Shown piece after piece: positions 1 through 8,589 of a stretch of 64,000 nt of DNA. The stretch spans positions 1 through 64,000 of the forward strand of contig LJTN01000018.1 in the NCBI GenBank assembly GCA_001303415.1, in the 5' to 3' direction. The translations under genes and the position numbers were made by a program. How positions within the stretch are numbered: the first letter of the stretch is position 1; every line of letters begins with the position of its first letter. The notes under the pieces were generated by a model, which had not been told where the DNA came from, ran no database searches, and saw nothing but the letters and a program-made list of their open reading frames with translations. This DNA is from Myxococcales bacterium SG8_38 (GTDB lineage: Bacteria; Myxococcota_A; Polyangia; Polyangiales; Houyiibacteriaceae).

Positions 1-651
1 GAGCGAATGGCGTCGGAGCGTGGCGCGCCCAAACGCGCCCTGGATCAAGTGTATGTCACGACTGACACCGCCGTTCGGCGCGCGACGCTTTTGCTGGAAG
101 CTGGCGAGCACCAGCGCGGCCTGGCCTTCCTCGGCGACGACGACTTGACCAGCGCAGCCGTTCAACTCGCCGGGGCGCAGCGCAAGATCACCGTGCTCGA
201 CACCGATGCCGAGATTCTCGGAATCCTCTCTCGTCATGCTGCGGCGCTCGGATGGGAGCACGAGGTCGTCGAGCACGACCTGCGGCATCCCGTTCCTCGG
301 AAGATGAAGGGCCGTTTTGGCGCCGTCTTTACGGATCCGCCCTACGCGCTCGAAGGCTTCAATCTCTTCGTGAGCAGAGCGGTCGACCTGCTCAAACCGG
401 ACGGGCGTCTCTATGTCTGCTTCGGTCAGAGTCGGCGAGCAAGCGAGCGTGGGCTGCAGAAGCAGCGTGTGTTGTGTGAAGCCGGCCTGCTGATCGAAGC
501 CGTGTTCGAGGACTTCAACGAGTACCAAGGAGCGGAATCCATCGGCTCCCGCAGCGCGCTGTGGCGATGTCGCGTGACGCCCGAGACGCGGCCCTTGATT
601 CGGGGCGAGGTCGAAGGGCCCCTCTACACCAGCCGTCCCTCGGGCTCCTAG
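1..651 (+). CDS. Branched-chain polyamine synthase-like protein (BpsA family), 5' end cut off
   Basis: The reading frame is open to the first base, so the N-terminus lies outside the window. The visible 216 codons match the C-terminal catalytic domain of BpsA, which transfers aminopropyl groups from decarboxylated S-adenosylmethionine to spermidine to give N4-branched polyamines. Supporting motifs are GDDDLTS (about residue 45 of the visible part), an acidic LDTD turn after the next beta strand, and TDPPYALEG (about residue 112), followed by FNEY. BpsA is best known from thermophiles; other bacteria carry homologues of unproven activity. The stop overlaps the stop of the convergent hydrolase gene by 4 bp. 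The family call is secure; the exact polyamine product is inferred. Confidence 0.8.
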   Translation, partial: ERMASERGAPKRALDQVYVTTDTAVRRATLLLEAGEHQRGLAFLGDDDLTSAAVQLAGAQRKITVLDTDAEILGILSRHAAALGWEHEVVEHDLRHPVPRKMKGRFGAVFTDPPYALEGFNLFVSRAVDLLKPDGRLYVCFGQSRRASERGLQKQRVLCEAGLLIEAVFEDFNEYQGAESIGSRSALWRCRVTPETRPLIRGEVEGPLYTSRPSGS

Positions 652-1580
652 CTCTGGGCCGCGACGATTTCATCGCACCAGGCGATGAAGTCCTTGGTGA
701 CTTCTTGCCGATTGGTTTCGTTCAGCATCTCGTGCCGGCCCTCGGGGTAGAGCTTGAGCCGAACGTCGAAAATCGCCGCGCGCTTGTACGCGTCGTGAAG
801 ACGTTTCATTCCCTTGCCGAAATCGCCCACCGGATCCCTATCACCGGCGAACAGATAAAGGGGCTTGTCCTTTGGAACCTTCGCCACGTTGCTCGGGTTG
901 GCGATTCGATCGAGAGCCCCCAGCATGTCGATCCAGACCTGGGTTGACACCGCGAATCCACAAAGAGGGTCCGCCACGTACTTGTCGACTTCGTCCGGGT
1001 CGCGCGACAACCAATCGAACTCGGTACGAGTCGGAGCAAACGCCTTGTTGTACTCGCCGAAGGTGAGACGCTGAAGGATGGGGCTCGGTTTGCGCTTGCC
1101 CACGCGGACCCGCTCGATCCTGGCCACGACTTTGCCGAGCGCCGCGATGGGAGGAGGCTTCCCATTGGATGACGACAGGGCCGCGGCGATCATGTCCGCC
1201 GGATGCTCGAACAAGAGCTGCTGCAAGACGAAAGAGCCCATCGAATGGCCCAGCACGATGATCGGCACACGCGGATGGCGTTTGGCGATCTCGCGGTTGA
1301 CTCCGTGGGCATCCTCGACGATGCGATTCCAACCGTCGTTGTCCGCCATGTGGCCCGGCGGCATGCCCTCCGCGATGCTCCGGCCGTGGCCCCGGTGGTC
1401 GTGCGCGTAGGCGCTGTAGCCGGCCGTCGCGAGCGCTTGGGCCAAACGCTCATAGCGTGCCCCATGCTCGGCCATGCCATGAAGCACCTGCACGATGGCC
1501 TTGGGTTGATCGACCAGCCAGCCGCGAACGAATAGGTTTGCCCCATCCACGGTTTGAAACGTGAAATCCACCGCCTTCAT
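648..1580 (-). CDS. Alpha/beta hydrolase, monoacylglycerol lipase-like (serine aminopeptidase S33 type)
   Basis: A 310-residue alpha/beta hydrolase of the Hydrolase_4 type, which usually cleaves monoacylglycerols or lysophospholipids. The oxyanion-hole motif HGMAEHGARY starts at residue 34. The nucleophile elbow GHSMG places the catalytic Ser at residue 113. The acid is in AGDRDPVGD and the His in GRHEM near the C-terminus. No signal peptide is seen, so it is probably cytoplasmic. It lies 36 bp downstream of the PaaX-type regulator on the same strand and may be co-transcribed with it, which would put it under lipid-responsive control. The substrate cannot be read from the sequence. Confidence 0.85.
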   Translation of the reverse strand: MKAVDFTFQTVDGANLFVRGWLVDQPKAIVQVLHGMAEHGARYERLAQALATAGYSAYAHDHRGHGRSIAEGMPPGHMADNDGWNRIVEDAHGVNREIAKRHPRVPIIVLGHSMGSFVLQQLLFEHPADMIAAALSSSNGKPPPIAALGKVVARIERVRVGKRKPSPILQRLTFGEYNKAFAPTRTEFDWLSRDPDEVDKYVADPLCGFAVSTQVWIDMLGALDRIANPSNVAKVPKDKPLYLFAGDRDPVGDFGKGMKRLHDAYKRAAIFDVRLKLYPEGRHEMLNETNRQEVTKDFIAWCDEIVAAQS

Positions 1581-1616
1581 AGGGGCCGAGCATACTCGAA
1601 ATGGCCCAGCGCGCCT

Positions 1617-2408
1617 CTAATCGAGCCGCAGGAAGCGGCTCCACAGCTCGAGGCCTCTGTCACTATACCTTTGGAGGATTTCGATCATCCCAGAGCGCTT
1701 GTCTTCGTCGATCAACGGATGCGGAAGAAGAGGGTCGAGCACTACCTGACGGATGCCCGCCCGGCCCATCAGGAAGGACTCGCGCACCGAATCGTCGAGC
1801 GGGAGCTCTTCCAAGCGATTCATGCTGAGCGCGAGCCGTCCGTGCAGCTCCGCGTAGGTCTGCTCCAGTCGAGTCCCGTCCCAAAGGCTTCGTGCTCGGC
1901 GGTCTTCCGCGGGTTCGAGGTCGTCGAGCCGAAATACCGAGGCATCGGCGTCGAGGCCCAGCGCTTCGAGCTCTTCGCGTATGCCTTCGATTCCCGGCGT
2001 CAGGTTGTTCGGCCTGACGAAAAGGCCGGGCTTCAGCTCCTCGAAGCCGAGGTAGCGCAGCGCGCGAAGCCTGCGGCGGAGCGCAGGCCGGTCCGTCCGA
2101 GACAAGTCCGCGGTGAACACGGCGACCCAAGACCCATCCCAATCGCCAAGCCGCTGCGAGACGTTCCGCCAGCCATGGATCTTCTCGTTTACCACCTTCG
2201 CGCTGGGCCCGAGGCGGTATTCCCCCCGGCGCGGCGACTCGATCAGGCCTTCGCTCCGAAGCCGCACGATCGCAACCCGAACGCTGTTCTCGGCGATGTC
2301 GAACACGGATGCGGCCTGCACCAGCGAGCGGACCGGCAAGGTGCTCCCGTAGATCGACTGCCCCGCGGAAAGGACCTCGAGCACGACCGCCTTGGCGCTT
2401 ACGTTCAT
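1617..2408 (-). CDS. PaaX-family transcriptional regulator
   Basis: A 263-residue protein with the three-part PaaX layout: an N-terminal winged helix (residues about 1-75, with SVRVAIVRLRSEGLI as recognition region and a GEYRLG wing), a central domain starting near DWDGSWVAVF, and a C-terminal domain ending LWSRFLRLD. Classical PaaX represses phenylacetate catabolism in response to phenylacetyl-CoA. No paa genes are visible here, so this member probably senses another acyl-CoA. It is divergent from pdxJ, and a KstR-like palindrome sits 46 bp upstream of its start. That site does not resemble the E. coli PaaX operator, so a different regulator may bind it. Confidence 0.85.
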   Translation of the reverse strand: MNVSAKAVVLEVLSAGQSIYGSTLPVRSLVQAASVFDIAENSVRVAIVRLRSEGLIESPRRGEYRLGPSAKVVNEKIHGWRNVSQRLGDWDGSWVAVFTADLSRTDRPALRRRLRALRYLGFEELKPGLFVRPNNLTPGIEGIREELEALGLDADASVFRLDDLEPAEDRRARSLWDGTRLEQTYAELHGRLALSMNRLEELPLDDSVRESFLMGRAGIRQVVLDPLLPHPLIDEDKRSGMIEILQRYSDRGLELWSRFLRLD

Positions 2409-2454
2409 CGGGACGAAGATTACAGAAAAAAGGGAACTGTTCTAGCCGGCGTAA

Positions 2455-2468
2455 TAGAACGTGTTCCA
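2455..2468. promoter_or_regulatory. KstR-like palindromic operator, copy 1
   Basis: TAGAACGTGTTCCA fits the TnnAACnnGTTnnA form known for KstR, the TetR-type repressor of cholesterol catabolism in actinobacteria. It lies in the divergent PaaX/pdxJ intergenic region. A nearly identical 14-mer lies at 10199-10212. The binding protein is not identified in this window. Confidence 0.55.
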
Positions 2469-2539
2469 CTCCGGCAAGCCCAGGCTTGCTCCTACCGGCT
2501 GCTGACACCGCAGAAGTCGAGCGCTAATACTGGGCCGCG

Positions 2540-3280
2540 ATGCCTCGGCTCAGTGTCAACGTCAACAAGGTCGCAACGCTTCGGAACTCACGAGGCGGGA
2601 CGGTCCCGAGCGTGGTGGAGGCGGTGCGCGTTTGCGTGGAGGCCGGAGCGCCGGGAATCACCGTGCATCCTCGCGCCGACCAACGACACATTCGGCCTGC
2701 CGACGTCTTCGACATCGCCGCGGTGCTCGAGCCCGTGCGGGATCGGGTGGAGTACAACATCGAGGGCGACCCGAGGCCCGACTTGGTCGATCTGGTCGAA
2801 CGGATAAGACCCGACCAGTGCACGCTGGTGCCGGTTCGCCCCGGCGAGCTCACCAGCGAGGCTGGCTGGCCCGCAAGCACTCCCAAGGAGCAGCTAGCCG
2901 AGATCATCGCGCGCCTTCGGGAGCGCGGCGTTCGGGTGAGCGTGTTCGTCGATCCGGAGCCGGGGCCCATCGACTGGGCCGCCGAGCTCGGCGCCGACCG
3001 GGTCGAGCTCTACACCGAACCCTACGCGCGTGCGTTCGAAAGAGGCGGAGAGCTGCTCGAGCGATCGCTACACCGTTATCGCGCTGCCGCCGAGCGCGCA
3101 TCGACCAACGGCCTCGGAGTCAACGCGGGCCATGATCTCGACTTGGCAAACCTTCCCACGTTCCTCAGCGTGCCCCACGTCGACGAGGTTTCGATCGGGC
3201 ACGCGTTGATCGCGCGGGCTCTGTTCGTGGGACTCGGCGCGGTAGTCGAGGAATACTTGCGGATTACCGCTTTCCGTTGA
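2540..3280 (+). CDS. pdxJ: Pyridoxine 5'-phosphate synthase PdxJ
   Basis: PdxJ condenses 1-deoxy-D-xylulose 5-phosphate with 3-amino-2-oxopropyl phosphate to give pyridoxine 5'-phosphate, the ring-closing step of DXP-dependent vitamin B6 synthesis. The 246-residue protein has the family landmarks VATLRNSRGG, GITVHPRADQRHIR, a mid-barrel EYNIEGDP segment, VNAGHDLDL and VSIGHALIARAL. The N-terminal strand reads NVNKVATLR where E. coli has NIDHIATLR; this NxNK form occurs in the Bacteroidota-type branch. It stands alone without pdxA or other B6 genes. Its stop codon overlaps the -35 box of the following SDR operon. Confidence 0.95.
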   Translation: MPRLSVNVNKVATLRNSRGGTVPSVVEAVRVCVEAGAPGITVHPRADQRHIRPADVFDIAAVLEPVRDRVEYNIEGDPRPDLVDLVERIRPDQCTLVPVRPGELTSEAGWPASTPKEQLAEIIARLRERGVRVSVFVDPEPGPIDWAAELGADRVELYTEPYARAFERGGELLERSLHRYRAAAERASTNGLGVNAGHDLDLANLPTFLSVPHVDEVSIGHALIARALFVGLGAVVEEYLRITAFR

Positions 3281-3304
3281 CTTGAGGAACCAGTTTTCTA
3301 GAGT
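3277..3304 (+). promoter_or_regulatory. Sigma-70-type promoter of the SDR/DUF1214/sulfotransferase operon
   Basis: TTGACT (3277-3282) and TAGAGT (3299-3304) are separated by 16 bp. The ATG at 3314 lies about 10 bp beyond the -10 box, so the transcript may be almost leaderless. An AACcaGTT half-palindrome (3288-3295) lies in the spacer and could be a repressor contact. Confidence 0.5.
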
Positions 3305-3313
3305 GCCCACCCA

Positions 3314-4324
3314 ATGGCCGAACGAACCCACGGCAACCCTGTGACCGCCGTTCTGAGCGGGGTGCTCGATCAACGAAACAAGGATCCGAAGGTCACGCCC
3401 GTGGGGCCTGAGACGCGGCTCGAGGGACGCACCTGCCTAGTCACAGGCGCCAACAGCGGGCTCGGCAAAGGCATCGCCATTCGCCTCGCCAAGCGCGGCG
3501 CGCGCGTGATCATGGCGTGCCGAAGCGGCATTCCGGAGGCGGGGCAAGAGGTGCGCGCCGCGAGCGGGAACGACGCGGTCGAGATGATCCGTGTGGACCT
3601 GAGCGACTTCGACTCGATCCAGACTTTCTGCGACGAGCTCCGCGACAGAAAGGTCACGCTGGATGCAGCGATCTTCAATGCAGGGGTCGTCCCCGCCACC
3701 TCCCGCACGAACAAGCACGGGCTCGATCTCATGTTCGCGGTGAACTTTCTGGCCAAGTTCGTCGTGCTCGACAGGCTGCTCCGTGATGGCGTCATCCCGA
3801 ACGCCGTCTTCGGTCACAATCCGAGGCCCGGCAATCCGCCGCGAATCATATTCGTCTCTTCGGAGACGCATCGGAGCTCGATCCCGATAGACTTCGAACG
3901 CTTTGGCGTGCCAATCCAGTATGGCGTTGCAGACGGCGTGAAGTACTACGGTCTCAGCAAGCTGCACCTGACCACGTACTTTCACGAGCTGTCTAGGCGC
4001 CTCAACCCGGGAGGTGGGACCAATCCCGACGTCTGCGTGCACGCGTTGTGTCCCGGTGCGGTAAACTCCAACATGGCCCGCGAGGCCCCCGCCTGGTTGA
4101 AGCCGATCCTCAAGCCCGTAATGACAGTGTTCTTTCAGAGTCCGGAGAAAGCTTCCATTCCAGTCGACTATCTGGTGGCATCCGACGAGATGGGAAGAAA
4201 GACGGGGGTCTACATGCACATGATGCGGATCAAGGAGTCATCCGATGCTTCGAAAGACCCGGGCAAGGGCGCTCTGCTGTGGACCAAGACCGAAGAGCTT
4301 TTGCGTGCGCACGGCGTGACTTGA
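3314..4324 (+). CDS. Short-chain dehydrogenase/reductase (retinol dehydrogenase-like)
   Basis: A 336-residue SDR with an N-terminal extension of about 35 residues before the Rossmann fold. The cofactor motif TGANSGLGKG is near residue 45, followed by ACRS, which suggests NADP. NAG (in IFNAGV), the catalytic Ser in VSSETH and the YxxxK motif (YYGLSK) are all present, so it should be active. The layout resembles retinol-dehydrogenase/WWOX-type SDRs acting on lipid alcohols or ketones. It is the first gene of a tight operon: 9 bp to the DUF1214 gene and then 8 bp to the sulfotransferase. The start is supported by the promoter just upstream. The substrate is unknown. Confidence 0.85.
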   Translation: MAERTHGNPVTAVLSGVLDQRNKDPKVTPVGPETRLEGRTCLVTGANSGLGKGIAIRLAKRGARVIMACRSGIPEAGQEVRAASGNDAVEMIRVDLSDFDSIQTFCDELRDRKVTLDAAIFNAGVVPATSRTNKHGLDLMFAVNFLAKFVVLDRLLRDGVIPNAVFGHNPRPGNPPRIIFVSSETHRSSIPIDFERFGVPIQYGVADGVKYYGLSKLHLTTYFHELSRRLNPGGGTNPDVCVHALCPGAVNSNMAREAPAWLKPILKPVMTVFFQSPEKASIPVDYLVASDEMGRKTGVYMHMMRIKESSDASKDPGKGALLWTKTEELLRAHGVT

Positions 4325-4333
4325 GGAAACCAA

Positions 4334-5434
4334 ATGAGTGATGATCTGATCAAGAAAGAGCGCGAGATCGTGGACGGGACGGTGTGGAACCAGTTCTGCG
4401 ACACGCTGAAGATGGCAGGCAACGTGGTGATGGGACCCAACGCGCCGAGCGACCCGATGAATCGCATGGAAGGGTTTCGATACTTGAGCCGAATCACACG
4501 TGCGGCGTTGCAAACCTTCGTCGAGCACAACGACCCAATGGCGCCCGTGTTGCAGCGAGTGGTTCACGAAACTGCGAAGATGGGCGCTGATCACCCCGAC
4601 AACTACTACCAGAACGCAGCGATCAGCGGCGAGCACGAGTATCGAATCTGGGGTGACCGGGGCACGGTTCACTACCTCGGGTTCTTCACGCAAAAGGGAA
4701 ACTACGGACAGGGCCGTGGGATGCCGCCCACCGGTTACCTCGAAGCCTCGGAGATGCACATCGAGCCGGACGGGACCTTCGAGATCATCGTCAGCACCGA
4801 AGAAAAGCCTGGGAACTGGCTGCCCATGGAAAAGGATACGGGCACCCTAATCGTCCGGCAGACGCGGTTGGATCGGGAAAACGAAACGATCGCCGATCTG
4901 CACATCGAGCGAATCGGTGGAGATGGGATGCCGTCGTCGTTCGACCCCGTGAAGTGCGCGGAGGGGCTGACCATGGCGGCCGGGCTCGTCGCGGGTGCAT
5001 CGATGTTGTTCGCGAGTTGGGCCGAAGGGTTCAAACAGCACACCAACAAGCTTCCGCGGTTCGATCAGAACGTGTCCAACATGGCAGGCGGCGTGCCCGA
5101 CATCGCCTACTATCACAGCTACTGGAAGCTCGCGCCGGATGAGGCGCTCGTCATCGAGGCCACCCCGCCCAAGTGCGAGCACTGGAATTTTCAGCTCAAC
5201 AACTACTGGATGGAATCGCTCGACTATCGGTACTACTCGGTGCACGTGAACAAGCACACCGCGAAGTACCGTCCCGACGGGTCCGTGCAGGTCGTGGTGG
5301 CCGCACGCAACAAAGGTTTCGACAACTGGATCGACACGGTAGGCCACGAGGAAGGCACGATGTGCTGGCGTTGGGTTCGCGCAGACGAGCATCCCGAGCC
5401 GCAGACGCGCGTGGTCAAGCTGTCCGATCTCTGA
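4334..5434 (+). CDS. DUF1214-domain protein
   Basis: A 366-residue soluble protein with a C-terminal DUF1214-like domain. The signature is the segment YHSYWKLAPDEALVIEATPP followed by WNFQLNNYWMESLDYR. An aromatic and charged C-terminus reads NKGFDNWIDTVGHEEGTMCWRW. There is no signal peptide or membrane helix. Members of this family often sit beside SDRs, sulfotransferases and lipid-degradation genes, but no biochemical role is established. Here it lies between an SDR and a sulfotransferase-like gene, so a shared lipid or sterol substrate is a reasonable guess and no more. SD-like GAGGAAA precedes the ATG. Confidence 0.8.
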   Translation: MSDDLIKKEREIVDGTVWNQFCDTLKMAGNVVMGPNAPSDPMNRMEGFRYLSRITRAALQTFVEHNDPMAPVLQRVVHETAKMGADHPDNYYQNAAISGEHEYRIWGDRGTVHYLGFFTQKGNYGQGRGMPPTGYLEASEMHIEPDGTFEIIVSTEEKPGNWLPMEKDTGTLIVRQTRLDRENETIADLHIERIGGDGMPSSFDPVKCAEGLTMAAGLVAGASMLFASWAEGFKQHTNKLPRFDQNVSNMAGGVPDIAYYHSYWKLAPDEALVIEATPPKCEHWNFQLNNYWMESLDYRYYSVHVNKHTAKYRPDGSVQVVVAARNKGFDNWIDTVGHEEGTMCWRWVRADEHPEPQTRVVKLSDL

Positions 5435-5442
5435 GGCCGCCG

Positions 5443-6711
5443 ATGGCTTCGGCGGAGCTCACCGGCGCGTTTGATCCACCCTATCGACCGAGGGCAATTG
5501 CCATCGCAAACCGGGTGGGGCGGCTCTTGTCGGGAGTTGGCGTGGGCGGTCGACCGATCACGCTTGGCGGCATGCTCTCGCAGGCGCGCCACAAGACGGG
5601 GCTCCGGGACTTCGGCGACGAAGCGTTCCTCGAGCCGTTGGAAGTGCTCATCGACTCGATTAATCGCGAAGCGGCGCTCAATCCCGTCGGTCACATGATC
5701 ATCCGCAGCCGCATCGTCGGCGTGTTGGCCAACAAGCTCGTCGCCGAGGACACGATCAAGCGCCATCCGGAGATTCTCGACATACCCGTCGAAGCACCGG
5801 TCGTCGTGGCGGGCCTGGCGCGCACGGGAACCACGATGCTGCATCGTCTGATCGCGCGTGACCCCGCCATCCGTTCACTTGCATCGTGGGAGGCGATCAA
5901 CCCGGCGCCCCAGAAGCGCAAGCCTTGGCAGCGAAAGGATCCACGTTTCGCGCAAGCAGCTGCCGCGGCGCGAGGGCTTCGGTACATGTCGCCTGGCTTC
6001 TTCGCGATTCATCCGGCCGAGGCCAGTGCGCCGGAAGAGGAGGTGATCCTTCTCGAGCAGTCCTTCCTCACGACGACTCCCGAAGCCATGATGAACGTGC
6101 CGACGTATTCCACGTGGCTGGAACGGCAGGACCACGTGCCCGCCTACGAGGCGTTGAAGCGCATGATGCAGTACCTCCAATGGCAGCGTCCCGGCATCGG
6201 CAAGCCGGTTCGGTGGGTATTGAAGACACCGCACCACCAAGAGTATTTCGATCCATTGCTGGAGGTGTTTCCGGGCGCGACCATCGTGCACACGCATCGC
6301 GACCCGCTCAAGACCAGTCCGTCGCTATTCAGCATGCTCACGCACCTTCAGCTGATCTTCAGCGATGAGGTCGACCCCCATCGGGTGGCACGCCATTGGC
6401 TGTACAGGATCGAGAACATGGCCAGTCGCGCCATGGCGACCCGAGAGCGGGTGGGGGACCGAGGCTTCGTCGATGTTTCGTACTACGATCTAGTGGCGGA
6501 TCCGATGCCGGAGATTGCGCGGATCTATGATGCCGCAGGCCTGACGCTCACCCCCGAGGCCAAGGACGCAATGGAAGCCTCGAGAAAGGTGGACAAGCAG
6601 CACAAGTACGGCCGGCACCGATACTCGCTCGCCGACTTCGGGATGAGCGAGGACGACATCGAGTCCCGCATGGCCCGCTACCGGATCCGCTTCGACGTCC
6701 CATACGAGTGA
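5443..6711 (+). CDS. Sulfotransferase family protein
   Basis: A 422-residue cytosolic PAPS-dependent sulfotransferase-like protein. The 5'-phosphosulfate loop ARTGTTMLHRLIARDP begins at residue 126, and the 3'-phosphate-binding region is HTHRDPLKTSPSLFSM. The frame extends further upstream inside the DUF1214 gene. The ATG at 5443 was chosen because it lies 8 bp after that gene's stop and opens directly into family-like sequence. Enzymes of this family sulfate small lipids or sterol-like alcohols, and many members remain uncharacterised. As the last gene of the operon it could act on a hydroxyl that the SDR also handles. Confidence 0.85.
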   Translation: MASAELTGAFDPPYRPRAIAIANRVGRLLSGVGVGGRPITLGGMLSQARHKTGLRDFGDEAFLEPLEVLIDSINREAALNPVGHMIIRSRIVGVLANKLVAEDTIKRHPEILDIPVEAPVVVAGLARTGTTMLHRLIARDPAIRSLASWEAINPAPQKRKPWQRKDPRFAQAAAAARGLRYMSPGFFAIHPAEASAPEEEVILLEQSFLTTTPEAMMNVPTYSTWLERQDHVPAYEALKRMMQYLQWQRPGIGKPVRWVLKTPHHQEYFDPLLEVFPGATIVHTHRDPLKTSPSLFSMLTHLQLIFSDEVDPHRVARHWLYRIENMASRAMATRERVGDRGFVDVSYYDLVADPMPEIARIYDAAGLTLTPEAKDAMEASRKVDKQHKYGRHRYSLADFGMSEDDIESRMARYRIRFDVPYE

Positions 6712-6752
6712 AAATCGCCACCACCACGTCGGTCTGGCATTAGGATGCGCGC

Positions 6753-8024
6753 ATGGACGGGGTTGGGGCGCGGTTGATCTCGCTGGTCGGCCTTCTCGCG
6801 ATGGTAGGCGTGGCGTGGCTGCTTTCGGAGCACAGGCGCCACGTGCCTTGGAGGTTGGTGGGTTGGGGCATCGGCCTACAGCTCTCGTTTGGCGTGCTCG
6901 TGATGAAGACCGACTTGGGGCTGGCTCTCTTTTCGGTGCTCAACGATCTGGTTCTGGCGCTCCTCGGATTCACTGCGAAAGGAACCCAGTTCGTCTTTGG
7001 CGATTTCGCATCCGAGACGTTCACCATCGCCATCAACGTGCTGCCAACGCTAATCTTCTTCTCGTCGTTGATGACGATTCTCTACCACCTCGGCATCATG
7101 CAACGTTTCGTCAACGCGTTCTCGTGGCTGATGCGCCGAACGATGCGCACCTCCGGGCCCGAGACGCTCTGTGTGGCGGCCAACACGTTCGTGGGCCAGA
7201 CCGAGGCGCCACTCATGATTGCGCCGTTCATCCGCACGATGAGCATGTCCGAGCTGATGGCCGTCATGACCGGCGGGTTCGCTACCGTCGCCGGCGGGGT
7301 GCTCGCTGCCTATGTAGGTCTGCTCGAATCGGTCGTTCCCAACATCGCCGGCCATCTGATCGCAGCAAGCGTGATGAGCGCGCCCGCTGCGTTGGTCATC
7401 GCAAAGGTCATGTGGCCAGAGACTCGAGCATCGGACGGGCCGAGTCAGGTGGTCGAGGTAGGCCGCGAGGACGTGAACGTAATCGACGCCGCCGCGAGGG
7501 GCGCGACCGGAGGCATGAAGCTCGCGCTCAACGTCGGTGCCATGCTGCTTGCGTTCATTGCGTTGATCGCGTTGACGAATGCGCTCCTCGGCTTGCCATT
7601 CCAGCTCTACAACGATTGGATGGGGCTGCGAGGGGCGGCCGCGGTGGAGCCATGGACGCTCCAGCAGATCCTCGGTTGGATCTTCTGGCCTTTTGCCTTC
7701 TTGATCGGGGTTCCCTCTGCCGAATGCGCGCAAGTAGGGACCTTGCTCGGAGAGAAGCTCGTTCTCACCGAGTTCGTCGCCTATCTTCACCTTCACCAGG
7801 TCCTCTCGGACGGCACCTCGGCGCTTTCGCCACGCACCGTGGTGATTGCGAGCTACGCCTTGTGTGGTTTTGCCAACTTCGGCTCGATTGGGGTTCAGCT
7901 CGGTGGGATCGGCGCCATCGCGCCCGATCGCCGCCACGATCTGGCAAAGCTGGGGCTGCGTGCGATGGTCGGTGGAATGCTCGCTTCGCTGATGACTGCC
8001 GCAGTGGCGGGGATTCTCGTGTAG
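6753..8024 (+). CDS. Concentrative nucleoside transporter (CNT/NupC family)
   Basis: An integral inner-membrane protein of 423 residues that imports nucleosides with H+ or Na+. Multiple hydrophobic helices run through it. The C-terminal half has the family signature GVPSAECAQVGTLLGEKLVL followed by TEFVAY. The gate region GFATVAGGVLAAYVG and the FVGQTEAPLMIAPF motif are also diagnostic. Length matches the family (about 400-420). It is transcribed alone after the sulfotransferase operon, 41 bp downstream. Nucleoside specificity and coupling ion cannot be assigned from what is visible. Confidence 0.92.
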   Translation: MDGVGARLISLVGLLAMVGVAWLLSEHRRHVPWRLVGWGIGLQLSFGVLVMKTDLGLALFSVLNDLVLALLGFTAKGTQFVFGDFASETFTIAINVLPTLIFFSSLMTILYHLGIMQRFVNAFSWLMRRTMRTSGPETLCVAANTFVGQTEAPLMIAPFIRTMSMSELMAVMTGGFATVAGGVLAAYVGLLESVVPNIAGHLIAASVMSAPAALVIAKVMWPETRASDGPSQVVEVGREDVNVIDAAARGATGGMKLALNVGAMLLAFIALIALTNALLGLPFQLYNDWMGLRGAAAVEPWTLQQILGWIFWPFAFLIGVPSAECAQVGTLLGEKLVLTEFVAYLHLHQVLSDGTSALSPRTVVIASYALCGFANFGSIGVQLGGIGAIAPDRRHDLAKLGLRAMVGGMLASLMTAAVAGILV

Positions 8025-8072
8025 GGCGCGCGGCGGCGGCGACGGGCATCGGCGCCACGGACGGCGTCTCTC

Positions 8073-8522
8073 TTACTCGAGGCGGGCCAGCTCTTCGTCG
8101 AGGCGGGCGTTCAGAGCGTCTTCGGCGTCCGGGCTGGGGCTTGCACGCGTTGCGCCGGCGCGCTTCCTGACCCTTCGCGCCATCACGACGAACCACAACG
8201 TCGACAACGCGACTGCAAGCATTGGGATGATCCAGCCCCACTTGACGGGGGGGATGGTCAAGTCGAAGCCAGGCACCCTGTCTTGAAGTCGATTGCGGAT
8301 CTCGGCTTCCGGCACACCCTCGGCCACCCACTCGTTGATGTCCTGCCGCCACTCCGCGGCTTTCGGGCTCGGACACGAATCGAGCGTCTTGCCTGGACAA
8401 AACGGGCTGGCGGTGTTGCGCACGATGGTCTGCACCTGCCGGCTTTCGCTGGGACTGTCTTGCGTGGGCTCGGCCGCGCATCCCAAAAGAAGCATGACCG
8501 CGGCTGCTGCGAGACGGCTCAT
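8073..8522 (-). CDS. CcmH/NrfF-like cytochrome c biogenesis lipoprotein with altered Cys motif
   Basis: A 149-residue protein with an N-terminal lipobox (LLLGC, Cys15), a small soluble domain and one C-terminal membrane helix (about residues 94-115). The soluble domain resembles CcmH, which keeps the apocytochrome CxxCH thiols reduced for haem ligation. The usual LRCxxC motif is replaced by FCPGKTLDSC, two Cys seven residues apart, followed by EWRQDINEWVAEG as in CcmH. No other ccm gene is in the window; it follows the thiolase gene by 67 bp on the same strand. It may be a specialised thiol reductant or a remnant of a dispersed Ccm system. Confidence 0.65.
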   Translation of the reverse strand: MSRLAAAAVMLLLGCAAEPTQDSPSESRQVQTIVRNTASPFCPGKTLDSCPSPKAAEWRQDINEWVAEGVPEAEIRNRLQDRVPGFDLTIPPVKWGWIIPMLAVALSTLWFVVMARRVRKRAGATRASPSPDAEDALNARLDEELARLE

Positions 8523-8589
8523 TTCAGGAGCTTAAGCACGCCGACGCCGATGCAACAGGCGACAAATTGTCGCGTCCGGAGCGCCGCGG

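Noticed and set aside
2433..2445. GGAACTGTTC near the first KstR-like site
   Set aside because: Spacing between half-sites is one base short of the TnnAACnnGTTnnA form; probably chance.
1554..2807. 417-codon plus-strand frame
   Set aside because: Lies opposite the well-supported PaaX-type gene and through pdxJ in another frame; no family resemblance, typical high-GC antisense frame.
3288..3295. AACcaGTT as a third KstR-like site
   Set aside because: Core matches but the outer T and A are missing, so it is only noted as a possible contact within the promoter.
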